From assembly GCA_030998225.1 (NCBI GenBank), contig JAPYXD010000716.1:1922001-1986000 (forward strand): 64,000 nt of DNA, in the 5' to 3' direction. The position numbers and the translations under genes were made by a program. Shown here piece by piece: positions 24,448 to 35,834 of the stretch. Source of the stretch: Diplolepis rosae (lineage: Eukaryota; Arthropoda; Insecta; Hymenoptera; Diplolepididae). The notes beneath the pieces are model-generated. The model searched no databases. It saw nothing but the letters and a program-made list of their open reading frames with translations, and was not told the origin of the DNA. Position 1 is the first letter of the stretch. Each line of letters starts with the position of its first letter.

Positions 24448-24872
24448 GGGGGTCTTCTACCTTGTGGCTTCATTTTTGACACTGTTTTTTGAATATTAGT
24501 TAAAGGAAAACTAAAAACGCAATCGAGATGCGGTTTGTTGCATTCAACTTGTTTATTTAAATACATTTAACACTAATTTTACTGAAAATTTGCCGTCTTC
24601 GATTTGATCGTGACTTGAACTTGAAGTGTCCCTTGCAAAAAATGCATACACAAATGGTTGACACGATTCAGCTCATAAAAATCGTCTGAAACAAAAAAAT
24701 CAAAATGGTTTAGTTTTTTTATCACCTTGGCTATCGTTTGACAGACGGTATTTTCAAAATTTGAAAATTTCGCAGAACAGTCAACTTTAAAAAAAAAAAA
24801 TTTTTTTTTCTCATGTTTTCGAGGTTAAAAACATCTGTAAAAATTGTTTAATAAAAAAAAATCGTTGGGTTT
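24448..24872. mobile_element. TTAA-flanked MITE, truncated copy
   Basis: Starts GGGGGTCTTCTACCTTG immediately after TTAA (24444-24447). For about 425 bp it matches the reverse complement of the complete element at 48107-48820. Homology stops near 24872 inside the element, so the right end is lost. Non-coding. Confidence 0.8.
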
Positions 24873-24879
24873 TGAATTA

Positions 24880-26640
24880 TCGCACCCCTGGCCCTAATCA
24901 CGTGATTCATCAGATTTTACAAAAAACGTAGTAAAATTCTCTTAACCTTGTCGCATCTATTCTCTTTATCGTCGAGTGCCTCGCAACTTTGGCACGACCC
25001 AGCAAAATAGCTCATGACAAATCTTAGCTAGGTCGCTTAAGCGCATAAACCTCTTCTTATCCCAGCGGCTCCTGGTGGAGGGAAAACGTCACGCTATATT
25101 TTCCATTTCACCCCCGCCTTAATACTCTACAAGGGACTCGGCCGAGTGAACGAGCAGTTCAACGAAATGATTCTATTAATTTTTCCATCGGGAACGCCAC
25201 TCGTGCATGCCGCCCTTTCTTTGCCTCGGTACGTATTTCTGAACCCCCCCCCCCCCCCCCGTCCAAACCCCTAACCACTGTTTCACTTTCTTCTGAACCA
25301 AAACTCAGTTACTTAGTCTCGAGCCTCGCGGTTTCGAAACAACGAGAGGCCGGAGAAAACGACGAACATCTCTCCTGGATGAAAGTAGCTATAAAGACGC
25401 TACAAAATTTAGAACGATCATCCTTGAAGTCGTTGCCTTATCTGAAGACAAAAGAGCCTCCTTTAAAGTGACGAGATATTTTCTACTGGGCTTTTACCCA
25501 ATTTTTGAAGGTAGATGAAGGATTAAATGGTTTGGGTTAAATGAGGAAGAATTCCAGTTGAATGGGCAATTAGAAAGAAGCAAAAAAAATTGATTAAAAT
25601 AAATTTTTTTATATATCTGTAGAAAAAATGTGGATGAAATGGAATACATTGAGTTTTTAGGAGTATATCTACATTTAATTCACGAACAAATCGATAAATC
25701 GATTTGGAAAAAATTTCAAATTTGCAATGCAGAAAACTGACGATTTTTTTTTGTGCAAAATTGGAAACTTTTTTTCAAAACGCCGCCATTTTGGAAATTT
25801 TTGATATTTTCCAAAAATCCTAGTTCATTATATGCAGAATTTGAATTTGAAACACAGAAAAATAGTTTTATTAATAAATTTTATTTTTGACCCAACTTTT
25901 TTTCTTGTCGCTTCTTACCAAATCTTAAAAAATTAATCTTTAATGGTTGAAACCCTTAAAAAACATTTTACAAAACGAAATTTTCATAAAGAAATTGCTG
26001 AATTTGATAGTAATTTATTCATTTTCGAAAATTGGAAATGGTTAAGTTGTAGGGAATCTTTTTCTTAAAAAAGTGATTTGTAATTTATTAGAATCGCATA
26101 ATTTTTTAAAATTTGGTAAGAAGCGATAAGAAAAAAAGTTGGGGTAAAAATAACATTTATTAATAAAATTATTTTTCTGTATTTAAAATTTTTTTCATGG
26201 GAATTAATCTTTTCTCTTCCAAAATAGCCTTTCAATAATAATATTGCTATTCTTGAAAGCAAAATTATCTATTTTTGCCTGAGGTCTAATTTTCATGGAG
26301 TGGAAGCTACACTTTGAAAATTCATTCAACACAAACTTAATGAAAGTTAATGAAAAATTGAATCGATTTTCAATAAAACTTTTGACAGCTAAGAGAAAAG
26401 TGCAAATTACATGATGTGTAGGAAATTTTGAATAAAATACTTTTTTTAGTATACTCAATCGTAAAAAAGTACTTTTTCCAAACCTCAAAAGTTTAAAAAT
26501 TCACTACTCAAAAATTTTTAATATCATATTAAAATGTGTGCTGTTCAATTTTTGTGCTTCTTTAGAAAACGGAAAAGGAAAGAACAGGAAAATATTAACT
26601 TTTATACACAAAATCACAAGTTACTCAAGATTCAAAATAA
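24880..26640. other. Gene-free interval
   Basis: 24900-25450 is higher-GC unique sequence without a recognisable frame. 25560-26640 is AT-rich with homopolymer runs. A decayed inverted relationship is suggested by 'accaaatttttaaaa' / 'cttaccaaatcttaaaa' type text near 25910 and 26110. Nothing coding is supported. Confidence 0.3.
25244..25260. repeat. Poly-C run of 17
   Basis: An uninterrupted C homopolymer; length in the assembly may be unreliable. Confidence 0.9.
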
Positions 26641-26645
26641 ATTAG

Positions 26646-26676
26646 TGATGAGGGCTCCGAATAGAGCCGAGACGTC
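26646..26676 (+). ncRNA. Hammerhead-like motif, two core changes
   Basis: TGATGAG is followed by GGCTC pairing perfectly with GAGCC across CGAATA, then GAGAC and GTC. Compared with the hammerhead core, the leading C is G and GAAAC is GAGAC. The downstream phrase 'ggaccctaaagccaac' links it to the inverted-repeat element at 12937-13551. Confidence 0.5.
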
Positions 26677-26984
26677 TGATTATGTAAAGCTTTGATTTTT
26701 TATTAACTTTGGACCCTAAAGCCAACTATCAACATCAACAATTCAATTAATCTAAAAAATACTTGTCGAATATTTTTGACGAAAAAACGCAAAAATAAAA
26801 AATTTAATGTAAATTTTGGGTGGAATGACATATATATATAATGGTATATATTTACTGATATTTCTAACAAAAATCTTCATGAAGTGGCATAGTTTTTGTT
26901 TTTTTAGATAGAAATATGGGTTTCTTATTTTTCTGAATAAAAAACCGAATGGAATGAAATATTCTGTTATTCTAGAAATTATTC

Positions 26985-27470
26985 TCAGCATAGAAATTTT
27001 TTATTTTAACCGATAAATCTGCTAGAAAAAAAATCGATACGATGTTCAATTCTTTTAATATACTGAAAAATCTTCATGATAAATAATATTTATTGCTATA
27101 TTAGATTCATTTTCATGCAATATTTATCAATGTGTTAGAAATGAATCGATGTAGAAGTTAATATTTCCCTTTCTGTTAAAAAAATCTACATGCTATGGAA
27201 TATTCACAATTATAGCAGACAAATATCTAAAAGAATTGAAATAGTTATTATTTTTACAGGCAGAAAAAGGACATGAAATGCTAATTTAAAATTGAGCCGC
27301 GATTAAATTTTCAACCGTGTACGATAAACTATATAGAGTATTTCATACTACTATATATAGATGCAAATCTACATGGAGTATATTTTTCTTACATTTCTGA
27401 CGTATGGAATATTTTCCAGTATTTCAGATAGAAACATAATTAAAGTAAAATGTTAATTTTTCTATAAATA
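26985..27470. repeat. Decayed satellite-family sequence
   Basis: Short phrases such as 'gctagaaaaaaaatc', 'aaatctacatg' and 'atggaatatt' recur at irregular spacing. They resemble the monomers of arrays A and B but are heavily diverged. This suggests an older layer of the same repeat. Confidence 0.45.
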
Positions 27471-27479
27471 CTTCCGAAT

Positions 27480-28965
27480 AAGATGTAATATATATTTTCA
27501 AAATTACTGTATAAAATTGAGATCGATAGGAATTTTCCAGTTTGGAGAGAAATAAATGATTTTGCGCAGATCGCAAAATCGATCAGCAGTTTCCACTGCT
27601 GAACTGAGACTATGGAAAGATGAATTAAGGAAGAATGAGGTGTCTTTTGGTGGAAAAAAGAGCAGGGGAGACGGCGTGGAAGTGATGTACGTCCGAAAGA
27701 AATACGGATGACCGGGTGTACAGGGTTCGGAACCAACGCACTGGATATATTGTAGCTTTTGGATGACATTACGATGCTATATGCGCGAACTGCTGCAGAG
27801 AGACGTTGATTTATGCGAGTGGCAACTCAAGGGCGAATCGTTTCAGCTTGAATATCCAGCTTTTCCAGCATCCAAGTCCTCTTCAGTTAAACTATTTTCT
27901 CGGAATTGGCTTCACAGGCATTATTTCCGTTATTCCTCATCTTAAAAGCCAACTTGGAAATATTTAATGCCTGATATTTATTAAATCATAAAATATTAAA
28001 ATTATTTTTTCACATACATTTTTAAGTAGTGACAATTCATCTCTCTGCTTTTGCATCTCGCTTTGTTGTTTTTCCTTTTTCTTTCTACATCTTCCTCTTC
28101 ATATCCTTCTCTCTGCGTAGCAAGCATCGCATTTACGCACAGGGGTCGTTATGTTTTATGGCTAATTGTTTTATTATCTTTGACATATTTCCAGTTTACT
28201 GCCACGGCCCGCCGTTTTGTTTCATGGCTGTCTATTGTGTGTGATGAACGCCGCTTTATGTACCACCCTCTACAGCCTACACTCGACTCACACACCTTCA
28301 CTTAACGCTCAAAATGAAATTAAAGGAAAAGTATTGGGTGGTATTGTGAAAATTGAGTATTAGGAATATAACAATTGTTTCATTTAAGATATGTTACTTT
28401 TTTGACCCATATGGTGCCATTTTCGGAAAACTAATTCTCGAACCACAGACACATAACTGGGATTGTCCTGGGTCACTTCTATAAAAGTAATCGATTATTT
28501 CTAAGAGCATTGGCAAGAAAAACAGCAAGGCTCTTGGAGTGTAAAGACATGAAATACCTTTACGTCCCCAAATGCCAGGACCTCCGTGCATTCCAAGGAT
28601 AGAAGGACATCTATCACCCTTCGACTCATTCGCAATTGAGAACTGTGCTCTCGAGAGTCTGACCACCGAAGGACGAAAGAGAGGACGACATCCACTGACA
28701 GACGAACAGACAGATAGACGTAAACTCCTTCCAGAGAGAAGAGGAAAGACAATAGGGTCTGTGAGAGTCGAAGTCCAGCGGACAGTGTGGAAATTCTTTT
28801 TGGTAGGTATGCCAATATATCGCCTTTCACTCACACCCACAGTTACCCCGATACGTGACGCCTCGTAAGAATGCAACTTCACCCCAAGAACTTGTAAGGG
28901 GTGTCTTCTCAAAACAAATAATTATTTCGCCCTCTCGATAAATGGATATTCTTAACTGCTACACC
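27480..28965. other. Gene-free interval
   Basis: Higher-complexity sequence with a 172-codon minus-strand frame (28912 to 28394) overlapped by frames on the other strand. No motif or linked exon was recognised, so no gene is called. Confidence 0.3.
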
Positions 28966-28969
28966 AAAC

Positions 28970-31900
28970 GCTAGAAAAACTTCATAGAAGTCAACTTTAC
29001 TTATTAGGCCAAATTACATTTCTGACAGGAAATCTACATCACTTGGAATAGTCTAAATTATGCTTAAAAAAAATCTATGAGATGTAAAATATTTTCCATT
29101 CTGCTAAGAAAAAAGCAACATGATAGGGAATAAAAAATAAAGCGCTAGCAAGAAATTTATATCGGATGAAATATTATTCATGTACCAAAAGAAAAATCTG
29201 TATGATAGGGAATATATATATATACACTAATCTACACGATAGGGATTAATTTATACTGTGCTAGAAAAAATCTATATGGAATGAAATTTTTTTTATTGCA
29301 CCACAAGAAAAACTTATACGATAGGGAATATATACTATTATGCTAGAAATGAATCCATGTAAAAGATAATATTTATCTATACGTGAAAACATATTCTTCG
29401 TGATATGGAATATTCACTATTAAGCTAAACAAAATCCACACGATAGGGAATAATTTATACAGTGCTAGAAATAAATAAATGTAAAAGTTTATATTCATTT
29501 TTTCGTGAAAACATATTCTTCGTGATATGGAATATTCACTATTGTGCTGAATAAAACTCACACGATGGGGATTAATTCATTCTGTGCTAAAAACAATCTG
29601 TATGAAATGCATATTTTCCATTGCGCAAAAAAAAAATCTACACGATAGGGAATATATACTATTATGCTAGAAATAAATCCGTGTAAAAGTTTATATTCAT
29701 TTTTGCGTGGAAACATATTCTCCGTGATATGGAATATTCACTATTATGCTAAATAAAATTCACAGGATGGCGATAATTTATACAGTACTAAAAAAAAATC
29801 TATATGGAATAAAATTTTTCAATTTTACCAAAAAAAAAATCTACGCTACACGCATTATATACTATTATGCTAGAAACAAATCCATGTAAAAGTTTATATT
29901 CATTTTTCCGTGGAAACATATTCTCCGTGATATGGAATATTCACTATTGTGCTAAATAAAATTCACACGATGGGGATAATATATAGTGCTAGAAAAAAAA
30001 TCTATATGGAATGAAATTTTTTCCATTGCACCAATAGAAAAATCTACACGATAGGGAATATAAACTATTATGCCAGAAATGAATCCATGTAAAAGATAAT
30101 ATTTATCTATACGTGAAAACATATACTTCGTGATATGGAAGATTCACTATTAAGCTAAACAAAATCTACACGATAGGGACTAATTTATACAATGCTAGAA
30201 ATAAATAAATGTAAAAGTTTATATTCATTTTTTCGTGAAAACATATTCTTCGTGATATGGAATATTCACTATTGTGCTGAATAAAACTCACACGATGGGG
30301 ATTAATTCATTCTGTGCTAAAAACAATCTGTATGAAATGCATATTTTCCATTGCGCCAAAAAAAAATCTACACGATAGGGAATATATACTATTATGCTAG
30401 AAATAAATCCGTGTAAAAGTTTATATTCATTTTTGCGTGGAAACATATTCTCCGTGATATGGAATATTCACTATTATGCTAAATAAAATTCACAGGATGG
30501 CGATAATTTATACAGTACTAAAAAAAAATCTATATGGAATAAAATTTTTCAATTTTACCAAAAAAAAAATCTACGCTACACGCATTATATACTATTATGC
30601 TAGAAACAAATCCATGTAAAAGTTTATATTCATTTTTCCGTGGAAACATATTCTCCGTGATATGGAATATTCACTATTGTGCTAAATAAAATTCACACGA
30701 TGGGGATAATATATAGTGCTAGAAAAAAAATCTATATGGAATGAAATTTTTTCCATTGCACCAATAGAAAAATCTACACGATAGGGAATATAAACTATTA
30801 TGCCAGAAATGAATCCATGTAAAAGATAATATTTATCTATACGTGAAAACATATACTTCGTGATATGGAAGATTCACTATTAAGCTAAACAAAATCTACA
30901 CGATAGGGAATAATTTATACAATGCTAGAAATAAATCCATTTAAAAGTTTATATTCATTTTTTCGTGAAAACATATTCTTCGTGATATGGAATATTCACT
31001 ATTGTGCTGAATAAAACTCACACGATGGGGATTAATTCATTCTGTGCTAAAAACAATCTGTATGAAATGCATATTTTCCATTGCGCCAAAAAAAAATCTA
31101 CACGATAGGGAATATATACTATTATGCTAGAAATAAATCCGTGTAAAAGTTTATATTCATTTTTGCGTGGAAACATATTCTCCGTGATATGGAATATTCA
31201 CTATTATGCTAAATAAAATTCACAGGATGGCGATAATTTATACAGTACTAAAAAAAATCTATATGGAATAAAATTTTTCAATTTTACCAAAAAAAAAATC
31301 TACGCTACACGCATTATATACTATTATGCTAGAAACAAATCCGTGTAAAAGTTTATATTCATTTTTGCGTGCACCGAAAAAAATTCCTTGCACCCGTATA
31401 CTATTTTGCCTAGTTAGGACAGGCGCCAACTTTGCAATCCTAGTTGAAATGACAAAGTTCAAGTTTAGTAAGAAAAACAAAGAAAGCAAGCCGATTTGAC
31501 GGACAGATCCTTTCAGGCGCATGTATTAAACGTAACCAATAAAAAACTTTACGTTTATGATCTACTAGAGCAAAATTTATATTGATAAAAGTGGATTTTA
31601 AAGAATTATTGACAAAAATAAATATTTGTTAACACAGTGAAAAAGTTATAAATACAGGAGATGTTCTTTTTAAAGCTGAGTTTTGTAATAACAACATAGC
31701 AATATTAATTGAATTTAATTGTTAATTGAACTAGAATTCTTTATTTCTCTGTAACAAGGTTTATATTGGTTTTTTCAACTATATGTACGTGATTCTCTTA
31801 AACAGGAATCCGTGTTATTTCAACTAGGTTAGACTTAACTATGGGTGATAGTTGACTCTCGGAAAAAAAAATTTTTCGGTGTGGAAACATATTCTCCGTG

Positions 31901-33105
31901 ATATGGAATATTCACTATTATGCTAAATAAAATTCACAGGATGGCGATAATTTATACAGTACTAAAAAAAATCTATATGGAATAAAATTTTTCAATTTTA
32001 CCAAAAAAAAAATCTACGCTACACGCATTATATACTATTATGCTAGAAACAAATCCGTGTAAAAGTTTATATTCATTTTTGCGTGGAAACATATTCTCCG
32101 TGATATGGAATATTCACTATTATGCTAAATAAAATTCACAGGATGGCGATAATTTATACAGTACTAAAAAAAATCTATATGGAATAAAATTTTTCAATTT
32201 TACCAAAAAAAAAATCTACGCTACACGCATTATATACTATTATGCTAGAAACAAATCCATGTAAAAGTTTATATTCATTTTTCCGTGGAAACATATTCTC
32301 CGTGATATGGAATATTCACTATTGTGCTAAATAAAATTCACACGATGGGGATAATATATAGTGCTAGAAAAAAAATCTATATGGAATGAAATTTTTTCCA
32401 TTGCACCAATAGAAAAATCTACACGATAGGGAATATAAACTATTATGCCAGAAATGAATCCATGTAAAAGATAATATTTATCTATACGTGAAAACATATT
32501 CTTCGTGATATGGAAGATTCACTATTAAGCTAAACAAAATCTACAAGATAGGGAATAATTTATACAGTGCTAGAAATAAATCCATTTAAAAGTTTATATT
32601 CATTTTTTCGTGAAAACATATTCTTCGTGACGTGGAATATTCACTATTGTGCTAAATAAAATTGACACGATGGGGATAATTTATACAGTGCTAGAAAAAA
32701 ATTTATATGGAATGAACTTTTTCAATTGAACCAAAAGAAAAATCTACGCTATACGGATTATATACTATTATGCTAGAAATAAATCCATGTAAAAGTTTAT
32801 ATTCATTTTTCCGTGGAAACATATTCTCCGTGATATGGAATATTCATTATTGTGCTAAATAAAATTCACACGATGGGTTAATTTATACAGTGCTAGAAAA
32901 AAATCTATATGGAATGAAATTTTTCAATTGCACCAAAAAAAAATCTACACTATAGGGAATATATACTAATAGAATTCAAATAAATCTATATTATGTGTAT
33001 ATATATAATCCTCATGATATGGAACATTTACTATTGTGTTAAACAAAATCTATCCGCTAAAGAATATTTATTATCAAGCATGAAAAAAATCTATATTAAA
33101 TTAAA
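28970..33105. repeat. Satellite array B with an exact 730-bp higher-order period
   Basis: Same monomer family as array A. The phrase 'tctatatggaatgaaattttt' begins at 29271, 30001 and 30731, giving a 730-bp higher-order unit made of several distinguishable monomers of about 180-210 bp. The second and third units are nearly identical. The array is interrupted at 31372-31881 by an inserted element and then continues, becoming more diverged toward 33105. Confidence 0.9.
31372..31881. mobile_element. 510-bp non-coding element inserted into satellite array B
   Basis: Termini are CACCGAAAAAAATTCC and the inverse of CACCGAAAAATTTTT, so inverted repeats of about 16-20 bp. Neighbouring monomers read 'tttgcgtggaaac' without a break, and here that text is split with TG repeated on both sides, indicating insertion with a 2-bp duplication. 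The interior is unique within the window and has no coding frame. A CACTA-type or other short-duplication DNA transposon is possible; I cannot assign the superfamily. Confidence 0.75.
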
Positions 33106-33144
33106 TATCACATTTTATATTTAAAGAATTTGAAAATCTTTCTG

Positions 33145-33220
33145 TGGAAAAAATGACGCTTTCGACTGCGCTGGGATTCGAGCCCAGGTCTTTCGATTGC
33201 CGGTCGACTGCTTGAAATCA
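33145..33220 (-). repeat. tRNA-derived SINE-like fragment
   Basis: The minus strand reads 'gcagtcgaccggcaatcgaaag' followed by 'ctgggctcgaatcccagcgc', a T-arm with a good B-box and a preceding anticodon-arm-like stretch. There is no acceptor stem or D-arm, so it is not a functional tRNA gene; a SINE remnant is likelier. Confidence 0.45.
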
Positions 33221-33253
33221 CATTTTATCCTAAAATTAAATCTGCATCTTTTT

Positions 33254-34245
33254 ACATTCTCATCATGGATGAGAAGGTATTGGTTTTATGTGAAAAATGA
33301 CTTTATTATATATATATAATATTATTATATAATATACAATATTATTGAATAAATAAAGACCTACAAATTTGAATTGTAACATTTTTTCATAAGATGCATA
33401 TTTTTCTTTTTAATTAAAAAAAAACTATTGAAAATCCAAAATTCAATTTTTTAACAATAATACGTGAAATACGAAAAAAACGTAAGGATACAAAGTTGTT
33501 CGTTTCAAAAATATCTACAAATTTTGTCTCACACAGTTTCTGATAAAACATATATTTTTCGTTTCAATTCCAAAAAATACGATTAAAATTCAAAAATTCC
33601 ATTTTTTAGATAAAATATGTGAGATACAAAAAAAACTTTTAGATGAAAAATTGTTTGGCTAAATAAGGTCTACACTTTCTTATCAAGAAATTTCTCGGCA
33701 GGATGTATATTTTAATTTTTTGATTTTTAATATTGAAAAAATTCGATTTTTTTCACCAAATTATGTGAGATACGAAATAAGCGTTGTTCTGCAAAATCGT
33801 TTCCTTAAATAAAGTCTACGATTATTTTTCCTTTTTGAGATATTTGGAAGAAAATAAATTTATCAATAATCATGTAATTTATTAAGAAGTTACAAAAATG
33901 CATGCAGAAAATCGAGCGCGAAACGCGAGTGTCATGATGAGAATGTGTTCCTTAAGGCCGATAGAGCCTTAAGTAAATTGAATTTCCTGTTTCACTTAAA
34001 CTGAAAAAGAAACTTAGTGAATTTGAGAAAAAGACTAATTTACATCATCTTTAATATCATTAAATTGGTTTGAGCTTCAGTATTAAATTATAAGAAATAA
34101 ACTTAAACGTATGCGAAGAGCACAAGACTGAGCGCGAAGCGCGAGGTCCAGAAAGAACGGATCGCGAAGCGCGACGTTCAAAAATTCCGGAGCGCGCAGC
34201 GCGAAGCGCGCAATGAGAATGTGCCCGCAAAGCGGGCAGATTTTT
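33254..34245 (+). mobile_element. Composite dispersed repeat, copy 2, with 14-bp inverted ends around its core
   Basis: The head begins ACATTCTCATCATG at 33254, and the inverse of exactly these 14 bases lies at 33933-33946. Between them is a degenerate array of about 160-bp units (33360-33870). Beyond the inverted copy comes 'ccttaaggccgatagagcc' (33951-33969) and a tail with repeated 'gcgcgaagcgcga'-type patches that ends in a GCCCGC-aaa-GCGGGC hairpin near 34220. Tail and core match the minus strand of 11577-12936. No protein is encoded. Central tandem repeats with conserved ends and a terminal hairpin resemble non-autonomous Helitrons, but I could not confirm Helitron termini. Confidence 0.6.
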
Positions 34246-34249
34246 TTTC

Positions 34250-35035
34250 TTTAAATTCGACAAGAAGTGGAATGTTTTTTATATTTTTTGAATAGGTTTC
34301 CGTTCATGTATAATCAAATAGTAAATTGTAGTATTAAAGAATCAATCAAGCATGATAATAACCCTAATGTGAAGTTTCTAATTTATCCTTTGTCAACTTG
34401 AAATTATCTCACAGCAATAGCATTGATATTACACATTAGTATATTCATTTGTTTCTGAATTCATTAACGTAACCCTCTTTTTTCTCGAGCCTACCCTATT
34501 GGTTAAAATTCCCATTTCCTTTTGTCTGTTTCACCTTCTTTCCTTTCCTAAGACCATTTTAAACAGTAAACGTAAGTTACTAGGGTCGATGGGAATTTTT
34601 CTTCCGGCTGTTCGCCATCAACAATCGACAGATGCCTCAGCTACTCTTATTAAAAGTCATTTCGTCGGTGGTTCACCCCACTTGTTAGAAGCACTGGAGA
34701 AAGATCGTTTAATTTAAATACTCTTCCGTCGCATGTGATTTATTATCCAATACTAGTTATAATCCCTAATCTTACTTTTTTTTTCTCATTAAAAACGCCA
34801 CAAAAATACCAAATTTTTTAGCATTTTTGAAAACAATCTTTAATATTTAATTATATTTTTTTAAACAAGCTGAAACTATTCTATTAAATTTAGAAAAATG
34901 TTAAGAAGTACAAATATTTGTTACGCTTTTGAAATTTATAGTTAAAAAATGTTCTGTCCTTCAAAATCTTTTGAATATCACAATATCAAGTGGATCAATT
35001 TCTAGATTGACAATAAGTGCTAAACTGTAACTAGA
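34250..35035. other. Gene-free interval
   Basis: AT-rich with no recognised coding or repeat element. A 72-codon plus-strand frame near 34499 has no motif. Confidence 0.3.
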
Positions 35036-35039
35036 TTTT

Positions 35040-35420
35040 TATCTATCACTAGAGGAAATATATAGATTCATGCAGATTTCCTTCAGTACAAAAATTATTT
35101 AATGTAAAATGTTGAACATTATGTCTTAAAATATTTCATTTTATGTAGATTTTTTCGTTAAATGAAAATAAAAATCCTATCCAAAAGAGAATATACAGTA
35201 GGAATTGTTACACAATAGATGTAGATTTTTTTCTCTGATGATCGAGAATAGATCAATTTATGTAGATTTTTTCTAGCACAAAAAAACTCCATTTTATGTA
35301 GATTTATGGACATTGCAGCATGAAGTACTTTATCCTATGTAGATTTCCTCGAAGAATTAAAAGTAATATTCCATCTCAATAGATTTATTTCTGGCACAGT
35401 ATAAATTTTTATATATTACG
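35040..35420 (-). repeat. Decayed satellite-family sequence, inverted orientation
   Basis: 'atgtagattttttctagcac' and 'tttatgtagattt' recur, the reverse complement of monomer phrases in arrays A and B. Spacing is irregular and divergence high. Confidence 0.5.
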
Positions 35421-35834
35421 TCAACTTCTGTCTATTTCAACGGAAAATACTTATCATCCATTGTTAGAATTTTTATCGTAAAGACTAAAAATAAAAGTAA
35501 CAATAATATTATATCCAGAAATTATCACACTATACAATATTTATATCAGGTAGGAAATGATCTAACCTAAAATATTAAAATTTGGCCTCGCACTTTATTA
35601 CATTAATAAACTTCTTTAAGAGACGCGATTCTTATATCCCAATTTCAAAATGAATCAAATACGAATTCAAAGGTGTCGTATTGACATCGGATTCTTTATA
35701 ATTGAATTTTAAATTAAGTTTTTATAAAATCGTTCCGTCAGATGGTACACACAAAATTATAAAAAGTATTTAGTGATTTTTCGACAAAATTCAGAAAAAA
35801 GGTGAATTTTAAAATTACCGTATTTATTTCTGGA

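Noticed and set aside
28394..28912. 172-codon minus-strand frame, the longest in the window
   Set aside because: No recognisable domain, overlapped by frames on the other strand, and composition unlike a conserved protein.
33145..33220. tRNA gene
   Set aside because: Only the T-arm and part of the anticodon arm are tRNA-like; acceptor stem and D-arm are absent.
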